This document shows positions 40,618 through 48,045 of a DNA stretch of 52,268 bases, in pieces. Source of the stretch: an uncultured Streptococcus sp. GTDB lineage: Bacteria > Bacillota > Bacilli > Lactobacillales > Streptococcaceae. How positions within the stretch are numbered: position 1 is the stretch's first letter; each line of letters opens with the position of its first letter. Under the pieces are notes generated by a model. The model saw nothing but the letters and a program-made list of their open reading frames with translations, ran no database searches and was not told where the DNA came from. Position numbers and translations under genes: made by a program. Where the stretch lies: assembly GCA_945864085.1 (NCBI GenBank), contig CAMBAD010000005.1:1-52268 (forward strand), given 5' to 3'.

Positions 40618-41211
40618 ATGTTACACAAAGAAAACCCAGACTACAATCGCGGTCAATTTGGTTTCTACAGTTTAGATGACCTTGTTCCTCAAGATCATCT
40701 CCTTCGTCAAATAGAGGAAGCTATTGACTTCTCCTTTATCTATGACTTAGTCGCAGATAGCTATAGCGATGATACAGGGCGTCCTAGTCTTGACCCTATT
40801 CTGCTCATTAAAATTCCAATCCTTCAGTGTCTCTTCGGCATTCGTTCCATGCGTCAAACCATTAAGGAAATCGAAGTCAACACTGCCTACCGTTGGTTTC
40901 TTGGTCTTCGACTGGATGATAAGGTGCCTCATTTCACTACCTACGGAAAGAATTATGTCCGTCGTTTCCAAGATAGACAGGTTATTGAAGGCATTTTCAC
41001 CCATATCCTAGGGCTCTGTGTCAATGCAGGATTCATAGATCCGACAGAAATTTTCATTGACGGTACCCATATCAAGGCTGCGGCGAATAACCGCAAATTC
41101 ATCAATCGTGAAGTTGAAAAGCAAGCCAAGTTTATGAGTGAGCAGTTAGAGATTGAAATCAATGGAGATAGGGAGAAAACAAACAGTCTGGAAATTAAAA
41201 AAGCGAGTTAA
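40618..41211 (+). pseudogene. Truncated IS1182-family transposase
   Basis: The 197 readable residues (MLHKENPDYNRGQFGFYSLD, LDPILLIKIPILQCLFGIRS, FIDGTHIKAAANNRKF) match the N-terminal part of IS1182-type DDE transposases, which are normally over twice as long. The first catalytic Asp is in FIDGTHIKA; the later D and E and the C-terminal domain are missing, and the sequence beyond 41211 shows no continuation in any frame. A good RBS (GAGGGAGAAT) and TATAAT (about 40570-40577) remain, so a short protein could still be made. No terminal inverted repeats were found; this is an IS relic. Confidence 0.85.
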
Positions 41212-41238
41212 AAAAACGCTAGGGCTCGCAAAAGAGCC
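41210..41238 (-). terminator. Possible terminator of the def-like gene
   Basis: Minus strand GGCTC/GAGCC hairpin with a 6-base loop, then CTAGCG and TTTTTTT. The gap of six bases before the T-run makes it less certain. Confidence 0.45.
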
Positions 41239-41317
41239 ATTGTCCTTCTATGTTTTTGAGCGACAAGCTAAAACAGTCCACTGGTCTGAATCTACCTGAC
41301 GGCAGATTTTTAAGCTA

Positions 41318-41728
41318 TTAAATAATAATCCCCTCCAAATGATCCAGTTCATGCTGAACAATCTGGGCTTGGAAGTCTGTCAGCTTTAGGCTCTGCTTTT
41401 TCCAAGAAGCGTCAAAAAACTCCACTTCAATCTCCTGATAGCGAGTGGTTGGGCGGCTACCCTCTAGCGACAGGCAGCCTTCCTCAGTCTGATAGGACTT
41501 GGCCTTGCTGATGAGGACGGGATTGTACATGACCAGGTTGGTGAAGCCCATGTTGACGATGATAATCCGCTTGTTGACGCCAATCATGTTGGCCGCCATG
41601 CCCACACAAGCATGGGCATTGGCTTCTAGAGTGTCCTGTAAATCCTGACCAACCTGCAGGTCTGCCTGTGTCGCAGGCTCAGACCGCTGCTGGAGGAAGA
41701 AAATATCTTTCATAATGGGTTGAATCAT
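41318..41728 (-). CDS. Peptide deformylase-like protein (short, second type)
   Basis: A 136-residue deformylase fold. Motif 2 EEGCLSLEG gives the metal Cys and motif 3 QHELDHLEG supplies HExxH, so metal binding looks intact. Motif 1, normally GxGxAAxQ, reads VGMAANMIG: the Gln that positions the formyl group is Met. Streptococci carry this short form beside the canonical essential enzyme. It may act on a narrower set of peptides or have lost activity. It lies downstream of the two FemAB genes in the same direction, 31 bp from the nearer one. Confidence 0.85.
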   Translation of the reverse strand: MIQPIMKDIFFLQQRSEPATQADLQVGQDLQDTLEANAHACVGMAANMIGVNKRIIIVNMGFTNLVMYNPVLISKAKSYQTEEGCLSLEGSRPTTRYQEIEVEFFDASWKKQSLKLTDFQAQIVQHELDHLEGIII

Positions 41729-41758
41729 GGGGTGTCTCCTTTGGCAAAGTATCTCTTA

Positions 41759-42991
41759 CTATTTTACTATGTTCTTGATAATCTGCAAGATTTTATGCCG
41801 TATCGGATAGGGATAGTAGCGAAAAGTACCTGCTTTTCGTAGAATATACCCATTGAAATTCTGTTTGAATCGAAGAACACCATCAGAACCATCGAAATTT
41901 CCTTGAATGCCAAGGAGATTGTAAAAGGGAAGGGATAGGCTGACTGCATGCCGCATAGCAAATTCTTGTAGGAGAATCGGAGCATAGAAACTACCAAACT
42001 CTGTGCGGGAACCGCTGAACAGGTAAACCAACTCCCGACGACTGTAAACAAAGAGACTAGCAGCTATATCCACATCCTCAGTTCCATATTCCTCAATCCA
42101 TTGTTGGGCTTGGCATTTTCGTTGTTCAAAACTGGTTAGCTGAGCCATTAACTCTCGGAGTTCATTTTGCTTCTTCTTGGACTGAGGAAATTGCCGCAAA
42201 CGATCTGACAATTCCGCAATTCTTAGTTGTAGCCTGTCACTTTGCTCTTCCAAATGGTCTAAATAGCTGTAAAAATTGATACTGGCTATCAAGAAATCCG
42301 CCTGTTCTCCAAAAGAATCAAAAAAATCTTGGTAATATGCCAATGTCTTGTCTTCGTATCCTCTTTCTTTAGAGGTGAGAGCTGTGATTGCTTGAAAACG
42401 AAAAAGCTGGTTCCTGCTCAAGCGCGTAACCTTCAGACCAAAACTGTTTGCCTTCTTACTCAATGTTTTTCCTTTTTTACTGAAGGAATCTGTTAAACTT
42501 GCTTGACTTAGCCCTTCCAAATCCTTCACATAATGCCAAACAGGTTCGCCATTTGGATAGCCTGTTTGGAGACCGTCATGTTGAAATCCGTAACTCTCCA
42601 GCAGTTCAATGAACCGAGCGTTTTCTTGACCAATCGGCTTTCCAAAACCATCAAAAACCTGATAGGTTTGAGCTGGTTTAATCACCAATTCCAACACACC
42701 CTCACGTTTAGCATAGTCTGTTAAGGATTGATAAAATACCCCAAGGTAGGCTTCTTCGGTGATCAAGGGACCTGCATTTAGTTCCATATATAGACCACCT
42801 ACCATCGATGTACAGAATAGGAGACTGGAAATGACTACTTCTGATTGGGAATTTTTATACCCTACCAGGCGCACATCATAGCCCCGCTTGGTCAAGAGCA
42901 TGCACATTTCCTCCGATTGAAAGAAGGATTTCTCTCCTACCTGTCTACAATGCTCTGAAAATTCTGCCTGACTTAGCTGACAAAAAACCAT
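41759..42991 (-). CDS. FemAB-family peptidoglycan bridge aminoacyltransferase (MurN-like)
   Basis: A 410-residue Fem-type transferase with two GNAT-like subdomains and a coiled-coil arm (about 250-300, Arg/Leu/Gln-rich, SDRLQLRIAELSDRLRQFPQ). These enzymes add amino acids from aminoacyl-tRNA to the lysine of lipid II, giving the cross-bridge. The sequence GNFDGSDGVLRFKQNFNGYI near the end is the family's conserved C-terminal block. The start at 42991 coincides with the stop of the upstream homologue, so the two are translated together. By order it corresponds to MurN, the second residue adder, but which amino acid is used cannot be read. Confidence 0.87.
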   Translation of the reverse strand: MVFCQLSQAEFSEHCRQVGEKSFFQSEEMCMLLTKRGYDVRLVGYKNSQSEVVISSLLFCTSMVGGLYMELNAGPLITEEAYLGVFYQSLTDYAKREGVLELVIKPAQTYQVFDGFGKPIGQENARFIELLESYGFQHDGLQTGYPNGEPVWHYVKDLEGLSQASLTDSFSKKGKTLSKKANSFGLKVTRLSRNQLFRFQAITALTSKERGYEDKTLAYYQDFFDSFGEQADFLIASINFYSYLDHLEEQSDRLQLRIAELSDRLRQFPQSKKKQNELRELMAQLTSFEQRKCQAQQWIEEYGTEDVDIAASLFVYSRRELVYLFSGSRTEFGSFYAPILLQEFAMRHAVSLSLPFYNLLGIQGNFDGSDGVLRFKQNFNGYILRKAGTFRYYPYPIRHKILQIIKNIVK

Positions 42992-44211
42992 TATCCCTTT
43001 TTCCTCGCTATTTTTCTAATTTGGTACAAAGACTGAAAGAGTTTGTATAACAACGGCGATACCACTAAATCAAATTCGCCAATATACTCTTCAATGATCG
43101 GGTTCAATCTTGATTTGAACTGATAAAGTCCTCCGTCCAACAGCGGCTCCACGCCTCCTAAATTTTGCCAGACTACGTCACGCTCAAAGGCTTGCTTTGC
43201 AGTTTCTACCCACGTTAATAAGGCTGGTTGGTAGTGTTTATAGGCGTCGTCCATCCCTGCATAGATATTCTCAGAAGTCCTACCAAAAACTATTGTTAAT
43301 GTTCCTGCTAAGGGCACCAGCCTTTTCCCTTTTTGAATTTCTGAGGTTAGAAAGGCCAATTCTGCATTCAGTCGCTGAAGTTCGGCATTTTGGCTATTGA
43401 TTTTCTTCTTTCCTTTTCCGAGGGCACGATTACCTGCTGCCTTAGCACGCTTTTCTTTTAGCAAATGTTCTTGACGGGCCAATAAATCCAGCCGAGCCAA
43501 ACATATATAGGAATTTTCAGGATAGGCGGCCAATAGTTTCTGATAGTACCTTTTCCCACGTAGCTGAATGGATTTTCGCTGCTCTGTTTTTTTCAATAAT
43601 TCCGCAAAATCATCCAGCAATTCTTCCCGTCCAATGCTTATTTCAAGGCCTTTGTTCCGCGCTGTCCGAATAGTTTGGCGAGCTCCTTTGCTCAATGAAT
43701 CTTCCGAAAAGGTCTCCCTGTATAAAACGGCATTCCGAGTAGGCTGAATGGTAGCATCCAAGGTTTTTGCACGACCAGACCAGCGACAGCCCAGACCAAT
43801 TAGCCTGTCTTTGATCGCGAAAACAGAAAGATTTTCTTGCATTTCCGCATTGATTCCCTGGGTGGATAATGGAAGAAAGGGATCAAATCTAACAAAAATA
43901 CTCCTCTGAGTGCGGCCGAAGTCTATTAGAGACTTTAAGACAAAGGCAACAGTCTCTCTGTCTTGATAGTCCATCACAGGACCTCGCGGAATATAGATCA
44001 TGGTAAAACCAGCGAAAGCCACCAAGCTACGGATAAGAACGGACGCAACTGCCACTAATTCCCCATTCTTAAAGAAGCCCAGCCGTTCGTTACGCCATTC
44101 ATTTTTTACCATTGCCCACTGACTACTTTGCAACAGATGTGTCTGAGGAGATTTGTTTACAAAGGCATCATGCTCTGCTTCAGAAATTCCTATTTTATAT
44201 GTATAATCCAT
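42991..44211 (-). CDS. FemAB-family peptidoglycan bridge aminoacyltransferase (MurM-like)
   Basis: A 406-residue homologue of the next gene. The start at 44211 (MDYTYKIGISEAEHDAF) has GGAGGGG upstream; the ATG at 44229 overlaps that RBS. Features are LQSSQWAMVKNEWRNERLGF, MIYIPRGPVMDYQDRETVAF, a helical arm (about 255-295) and the FGRTSENIYAGMDDAYKHYQ block. As the first gene it probably adds the first bridge residue, and in pneumococcus such proteins influence penicillin resistance. Upstream lies a 250-bp leader with several hairpins. Confidence 0.87.
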   Translation of the reverse strand: MDYTYKIGISEAEHDAFVNKSPQTHLLQSSQWAMVKNEWRNERLGFFKNGELVAVASVLIRSLVAFAGFTMIYIPRGPVMDYQDRETVAFVLKSLIDFGRTQRSIFVRFDPFLPLSTQGINAEMQENLSVFAIKDRLIGLGCRWSGRAKTLDATIQPTRNAVLYRETFSEDSLSKGARQTIRTARNKGLEISIGREELLDDFAELLKKTEQRKSIQLRGKRYYQKLLAAYPENSYICLARLDLLARQEHLLKEKRAKAAGNRALGKGKKKINSQNAELQRLNAELAFLTSEIQKGKRLVPLAGTLTIVFGRTSENIYAGMDDAYKHYQPALLTWVETAKQAFERDVVWQNLGGVEPLLDGGLYQFKSRLNPIIEEYIGEFDLVVSPLLYKLFQSLYQIRKIARKKG

Positions 44212-44235
44212 CAATTCTTGCCCCTCCATCTAATC

Positions 44236-44396
44236 TCACACTCTTTGACAATCAAACAGAGCCTGCCAACTGGCTTAGTGAGCAGTATTCTCGGCTGCTG
44301 TTGATTTTGATTGAGCAACAGAGTCCTTATGCAGGCACAACCTACTTATATAAGGGCTTCTGTCTAGCCTGTACATCCTTCAAACTGAAGGACTAG
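44236..44396 (+). other. Possible plus-strand coding fragment opposite the murM leader
   Basis: The plus frame reads LTLFDNQTEPANWLSEQYSR then LLLILIEQQSPYAG and ends YLYKGFCLACTSFKLKD-stop. The composition looks protein-like, but the frame runs backwards into murM antisense and no RBS precedes the only ATG (44199). It could be the tail of a lost gene, or chance. Read on the minus strand, the same bases form the murM leader with hairpins such as CCTTCA/TGAAGG-type and CTGTTG/CAACAG. Confidence 0.3.
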
Positions 44397-44409
44397 GCGG
44401 CTGAATAGA

Positions 44410-44466
44410 AGGGCTTGGCCGATAGGTCAAGCCCTGATATACTTAGTATATCAACGGATTTGTCAA
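44410..44466 (-). promoter_or_regulatory. Candidate murM control region: TTGACA, 19-bp palindrome and hairpin
   Basis: Minus strand TTGACA (44466-44461) is followed by the palindrome TGATATAC-TAA-GTATATCA (44453-44435) where a -10 would fall, and then by the hairpin AGGGCTTG/CAAGCCCT (44435-44410). The -10 match is poor. The palindrome looks like an operator for a dimeric repressor, and the hairpin could attenuate. All of this is inference from position. Confidence 0.5.
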
Positions 44467-44489
44467 GTATTTTGGACTGGAAAATACCA

Positions 44490-44515
44490 AAAAAGCCTAG
44501 CTTTCGCTAGACTTT
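44490..44515 (-). terminator. Terminator after the decayed regulator
   Basis: Minus strand AAAGTCTAGC-GAAA-GCTAGGCTTTTTT, a stable stem with a GNRA loop and T-run, just after the MerR/TipAS remnant. Confidence 0.75.
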
Positions 44516-44526
44516 CCTGCTTATTT

Positions 44527-44751
44527 TTAGCAATAGCAAGCCATGAACTGACTGATAAACGCGGCTGGGGCCATTTCTCCTGTATAATCAATAGTGGTTG
44601 AAAGTGCCCATCCCTTATATAGATGTAGGATGGACATATCCAGCAACTACTGCATATTTTCAAGAGGAAACTCCAACTTTCGAAAGAATAGAATCTCTGC
44701 GAGACAGCCAAGGTCTTGCGATTAGAGCAACTTACCTACTGTCTGCCACAA
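44527..44751 (-). pseudogene. Remnant of a MerR-family regulator with TipAS-type C-terminus
   Basis: One minus-strand frame, broken by stops, reads LWQTVGKLL-stop-SQDLGCLAEILFFRKLEF then PLENMQ-stop-LLDM, and finally TTIDYTGEMAPAAFISQFMA and CYC-stop. The first pieces match the start and the third helix region of MerR-type DNA-binding domains (typically TVGKLA...SxxDLxRLxxILFFRxLxF). The last matches the end of TipAS ligand-binding domains. The middle of the HTH and most of the sensor domain are deleted. A full protein would be about 250 residues. Assignment rests on short motifs. Confidence 0.5.
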
Positions 44752-45028
44752 AAGCTGGCTTGGGCAAACCGCTCTGCTCCTGTTGAAGAAGGCAGACTAT
44801 CAATGTAGTCAACCATTATCCCATGAGCGTCAATCTCGTAAGTGCTAGGAAGAGTGATGAAACGCTCTCCAAAACCTTCTTCTATTTCTTCAAGAAATTT
44901 TTCATTTCGCTCACCGTCGACTAGACCGTCACAAACATAGATAAACTCTTCATTCTGACGATCAAAATAATAGATTTCCCCATGCTCTGCATACTCAGGC
45001 AGTCTACAATATCTTGTAATTGTACCAT
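44736..45028 (-). pseudogene. UPF0158-family gene with frameshift
   Basis: RBS GAGG and ATG at 45028 start MVQLQDIVDCL, the usual UPF0158 N-terminus. A one-base shift near 44995-45000 is then needed to continue as PEYAEHGEIYYFDRQNEEFI and YVCDGLVDG, through LPSTYEIDAHGIMVDYIDSL, which matches the family core. It stops early (FCGRQ) at the junction with the MerR remnant, before the usual GKGAFRRFKD-type C-terminus. Both frameshift and truncation mean that it is very probably dead. Its start lies four bases after the SWIM-gene stop, so it was the last gene of that operon. Confidence 0.65.
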
Positions 45029-45032
45029 GATT

Positions 45033-46655
45033 TTATTCCTCCACAGCTTGCAATTCCTCTAACATAGCCTTCCGACGCGGAAATTGCTCCCGCCAAGTTC
45101 TTGCCAACTGGTGACTGAAGGCCTCTCCTTTTGTGTAGGTGGATATTTTTTTCAAATAAGAAACCAGCTGGCGGTAGCGACTACGGCTGCTAGCAAGAGC
45201 CATTTCTTTTAATAAAACACTATAATAGGCATCCCGCAACGCTTCTGGAATCCGTTCTTTCAACTCTTTTTCAAAAGCATCCAAACCTTCCAGATGGTAC
45301 CAACTGTTCAAAATCCCCTCCAATACCTCTTGAGGACGATTTAATAAGAGTAGGAGGTGTAAGCGTATGGTGCTAAACCGCCCATCCTCTACCAGCTGCT
45401 CGAGGTAGCCCTGCCACTCACTTTCTGTCACATAGGGCTGCAAGGCCCTAATCATTTCTAAATCACGACAGCCATAGTCAAAAATGTGCTCGACTAATTC
45501 CTCGCGAATCTCATCTGGCCACTCCTGCCCTTGATAGATTTGAATTAGCTCTCGGCTATACCTATCTACCAGACCTGGATAAGGCCTATCCAGTGCCTTA
45601 CTTTCTTTCAAAATAGCGATGGCTCGCTCCCAGTCTTCCCTGTCCAGAGCCTTCTGAATAGCTAATTTTCGTATGAAGGATAAGTGCCAATGTTCTTGAT
45701 AAAAAACAAGTTGCTCCAACTCATCTATGTCCAACTGTTCCATCAAGATGAAGCAAGATTGAACTAATTTTTCATAGGTATAGTCCCAAGAACAGCTTCC
45801 TCCAACGGATTTTTGCCTCCCATGTTTCTCCAATTCCTGACGAAAATACTCCCATTTCTGTAGCAGACATTCCTCTTCTAAAAATTCTTCCAACAAGAAC
45901 TCTTGAATACATTCTTGTCCTAGACGATAGTCTGACACTCTTGTCATCAACCATTGAAAGAGGTGGGAGGTAGCAGTCTCATCCTTCTCATCTAGGATTT
46001 CCTGCCAATAGTCACGACAATTATATAACAAGGTTTGGCTGATTCCGTCTGAATCAGCCAGCTCCTGCTAGCAAATATGGTCATAAAGGGCAAAACTCAA
46101 GTCCAAGGCAACCAGCAATTCTCCCTGCTCAATAAAGACAGGCAAATGCCGATCCATAAATTTTTGAACAGCGGTTTGATAGGCGGGAGCCTGCCGATAT
46201 AAAATATAGCCATGAGCTCGGTCAACGAACGGAGTGGCTAATTGATTGATTTCTTCCTGCAAGATAGCTAGTTTGTCAGCTACACTCTCTTTTGAAAAAT
46301 GGAGCCTCATATCCTGTGCCCATTTCGCATCCTCTTTCGCTAAGGCCAACAGGTAGCCTCGCAGCTCTTCTGCCGAGGCTGGAGCTAAAATCTGCGATAG
46401 AGATGGAGCGGAACTATTTTTCGTTGCGGCCAAATGCTTGCAATAATTCCATGCTTCCGCATAAGGACAGGCACACCAGCTTTCTTGCACTACTCCATTT
46501 ATTACGCTCACTTCCACATCATAGAGGTCGCTTCCCCTTACCTGAGCCTCATAGCCACCTCTTGTCCTTACCAAGTTCCTGACTCTTCCTGCCTCATAGT
46601 AGTCCCAGCCCCTATTCAAAACTTGCAGATGAAATAAATTTTCCCAATGTGTCAT
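45033..46655 (-). pseudogene. SWIM zinc-finger protein gene interrupted by an in-frame amber codon
   Basis: One frame of 541 codons runs from the ATG at 46655 (GAGGA upstream) to 45033, broken only by TAG at 46070-46068 (codon 196). The N-part has the SWIM motif: Cys61, Cys63, Cys72, His74 in SWCACPYAEAWNYCKHLAA. The C-part (QELADSDGISQTLLYNCRDY onward) is alpha-helical with many Glu, Leu and Tyr and continues in the same frame with no further damage. Bacterial SWIM proteins of this size occur across streptococci; SWIM domains bind DNA or protein. Either a recent nonsense mutation, a sequence error, or two separately translated parts (the second from a TTG at 46031). Confidence 0.75.
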
Positions 46656-46727
46656 ACCCAGATCCTCAAAAGACAAATTATTTCATATGTTAAGCGCTTT
46701 CTTTTAGTATAACAAATGGGAGTGGGA

Positions 46728-46767
46728 AAGAACTCTACAAGTGAAAAAAGAGTTCGTCTTCCCACCC
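46728..46767. terminator. Large hairpin after tmcAL
   Basis: GGGAGTGGGAAAGAACTC pairs imperfectly with GAGTTCGTCTTCCCACCCCC. On the minus strand it lies about 125 bp past the tmcAL stop and could end that transcript. No strong T-run, so a processing or repeat hairpin is equally possible. Its GTGGGA core resembles 19216-19268. Confidence 0.5.
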
Positions 46768-46776
46768 CCGCACAGT

Positions 46777-46827
46777 TGATTAGGTCAGATTTGGAGTGTA
46801 GAACACGAACAAATCTGCCAATCAACC
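46777..46827. repeat. Long inverted repeat (AGTTGATT...AATCAAC)
   Basis: GTTGATTAGGTCAGATTTG pairs with CAAATCTGCCAATCAAC around a 16-base loop. It is joined to the 39-bp repeat at 46817-46855 and to the hairpin at 46728-46767, making a compound dispersed element. Confidence 0.65.
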
Positions 46828-46855
46828 ACTGCGTCAAAGTGTTATCGCGAACTCT
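46817..46855 (-). repeat. 39-bp dispersed repeat, copy B
   Basis: Reverse complement matches 22231-22269 without gaps (31 of 39 by eye; the 17 bases GCGCAGTGG/TTGATTGGC end nearly identical). Confidence 0.6.
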
Positions 46856-46892
46856 AATAAACTTGGTTGGACTTAATGCCCAGCCTCATATA

Positions 46893-47987
46893 TCACTTCT
46901 CCACCCTCACCGGCACGCGCCCGTAAGTCTGCTCTGCTATTTCCTTAACAGCCAACTGATAGACTGCATCTGCCTGCTGGGTCAGGCTGTCCCAAGGTTC
47001 CTTGCCGATCCGCGTCACCAAGTCCACCCGCTCCTTGATTTCTTTGAGATAGGCTTGCCCTCGTGACGTGAATCCCAGCACATGAACGGCCGCTGGCAAG
47101 GGGTTTTCCGCTGCATTGACCAAAATGTAGGTCAAAATCCGCCGCACCCGTGCCTTGGTATAGCGCTTGGTCGCAACTGCCTCTACCAAGTCTTCCACGG
47201 TCGCTGCGCTCCCAATAGCTGCGCGGATACGATTGGCGATTTCTTCGTTGACTTGAAAGACCTGAGTCAAATCTTGGTGGGTCGCAATCTGGTAGCGGAG
47301 CAGGGGAAAATAATCTTCCCAACTGACCTTGGCCGCCTCTTCAAACAGGCTGACAGACGGTAAGAAAGCTCGCACCAAGTCCAGCTCTTTCGCCCCCTTT
47401 CGGATTGCCGTAGCCGAGGCATAGGTAGTTTCAACCTCTTCCGAATGAAAACCAGCCCCCTGCCGCTGAACAGGACAGAGCCGAATCCCCGTTCCTACCA
47501 CCGCTTTGGCATAGGCCAGAGCCAGAATATGATTAGGTGTCGCACCTGTAAAACTCAGACCTGCAAATTCCTGCCACATGGCTTGGGTTTTCTGTGGATA
47601 AGACAGATGGTCAGGCAAGTTTCTTACAAAGGCTTCCATCTCTGCAGACTGTTCCGCATAGACGGCCGCAATTTTCTGGTAGTCCAGCATTTCTTCCGTA
47701 CCGAAAACCAAGCGTTCTACACCCAACTTGTGCAAGATGTCTATGGCCCCTTGGGCGAAATGATCCGCAGACTGAACTGACACCAAAAAAGGCATTTCTA
47801 CTACCAAATCTGCTCCGTGCTCCAGAGCCATCTGAGCCCGTGTCCACTTGTCCACAATCGCAGGCTCTCCCCGTTGGACGAAATTACCAGACATGACCAC
47901 GATTTTTAGACCCTCAGCCTGTTCCAACAGGTATTTGTGGCCTGTATGGAAGGGATTGTATTCTGCTACGATACCGGAAATAGACAT
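46893..47987 (-). CDS. tmcAL: tRNA(Met) cytidine acetate ligase TmcAL (YlbM family)
   Basis: A 364-residue nucleotidyltransferase-fold protein that, in Bacillus, uses acetate and ATP to make N4-acetylcytidine at the tRNA-Met elongator wobble base. The N-terminus [20 protein letters not shown] contains the HxGH (HTGH) nucleotide motif; [20 protein letters not shown] and [12 protein letters not shown] are family blocks. RBS AGGAG lies six bases before the ATG at 47987. In streptococci it usually lies with methyltransferase and iojap genes; here the YobI-type gene lies immediately upstream, which suggests insertion. Confidence 0.92.
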   Translation of the reverse strand: MSISGIVAEYNPFHTGHKYLLEQAEGLKIVVMSGNFVQRGEPAIVDKWTRAQMALEHGADLVVEMPFLVSVQSADHFAQGAIDILHKLGVERLVFGTEEMLDYQKIAAVYAEQSAEMEAFVRNLPDHLSYPQKTQAMWQEFAGLSFTGATPNHILALAYAKAVVGTGIRLCPVQRQGAGFHSEEVETTYASATAIRKGAKELDLVRAFLPSVSLFEEAAKVSWEDYFPLLRYQIATHQDLTQVFQVNEEIANRIRAAIGSAATVEDLVEAVATKRYTKARVRRILTYILVNAAENPLPAAVHVLGFTSRGQAYLKEIKERVDLVTRIGKEPWDSLTQQADAVYQLAVKEIAEQTYGRVPVRVEK

Positions 47988-48045
47988 GCATTACTCCTAT
48001 TTTTTGTATTTTAACTCGACAACTCTATCATAGTCTAACATAGTT

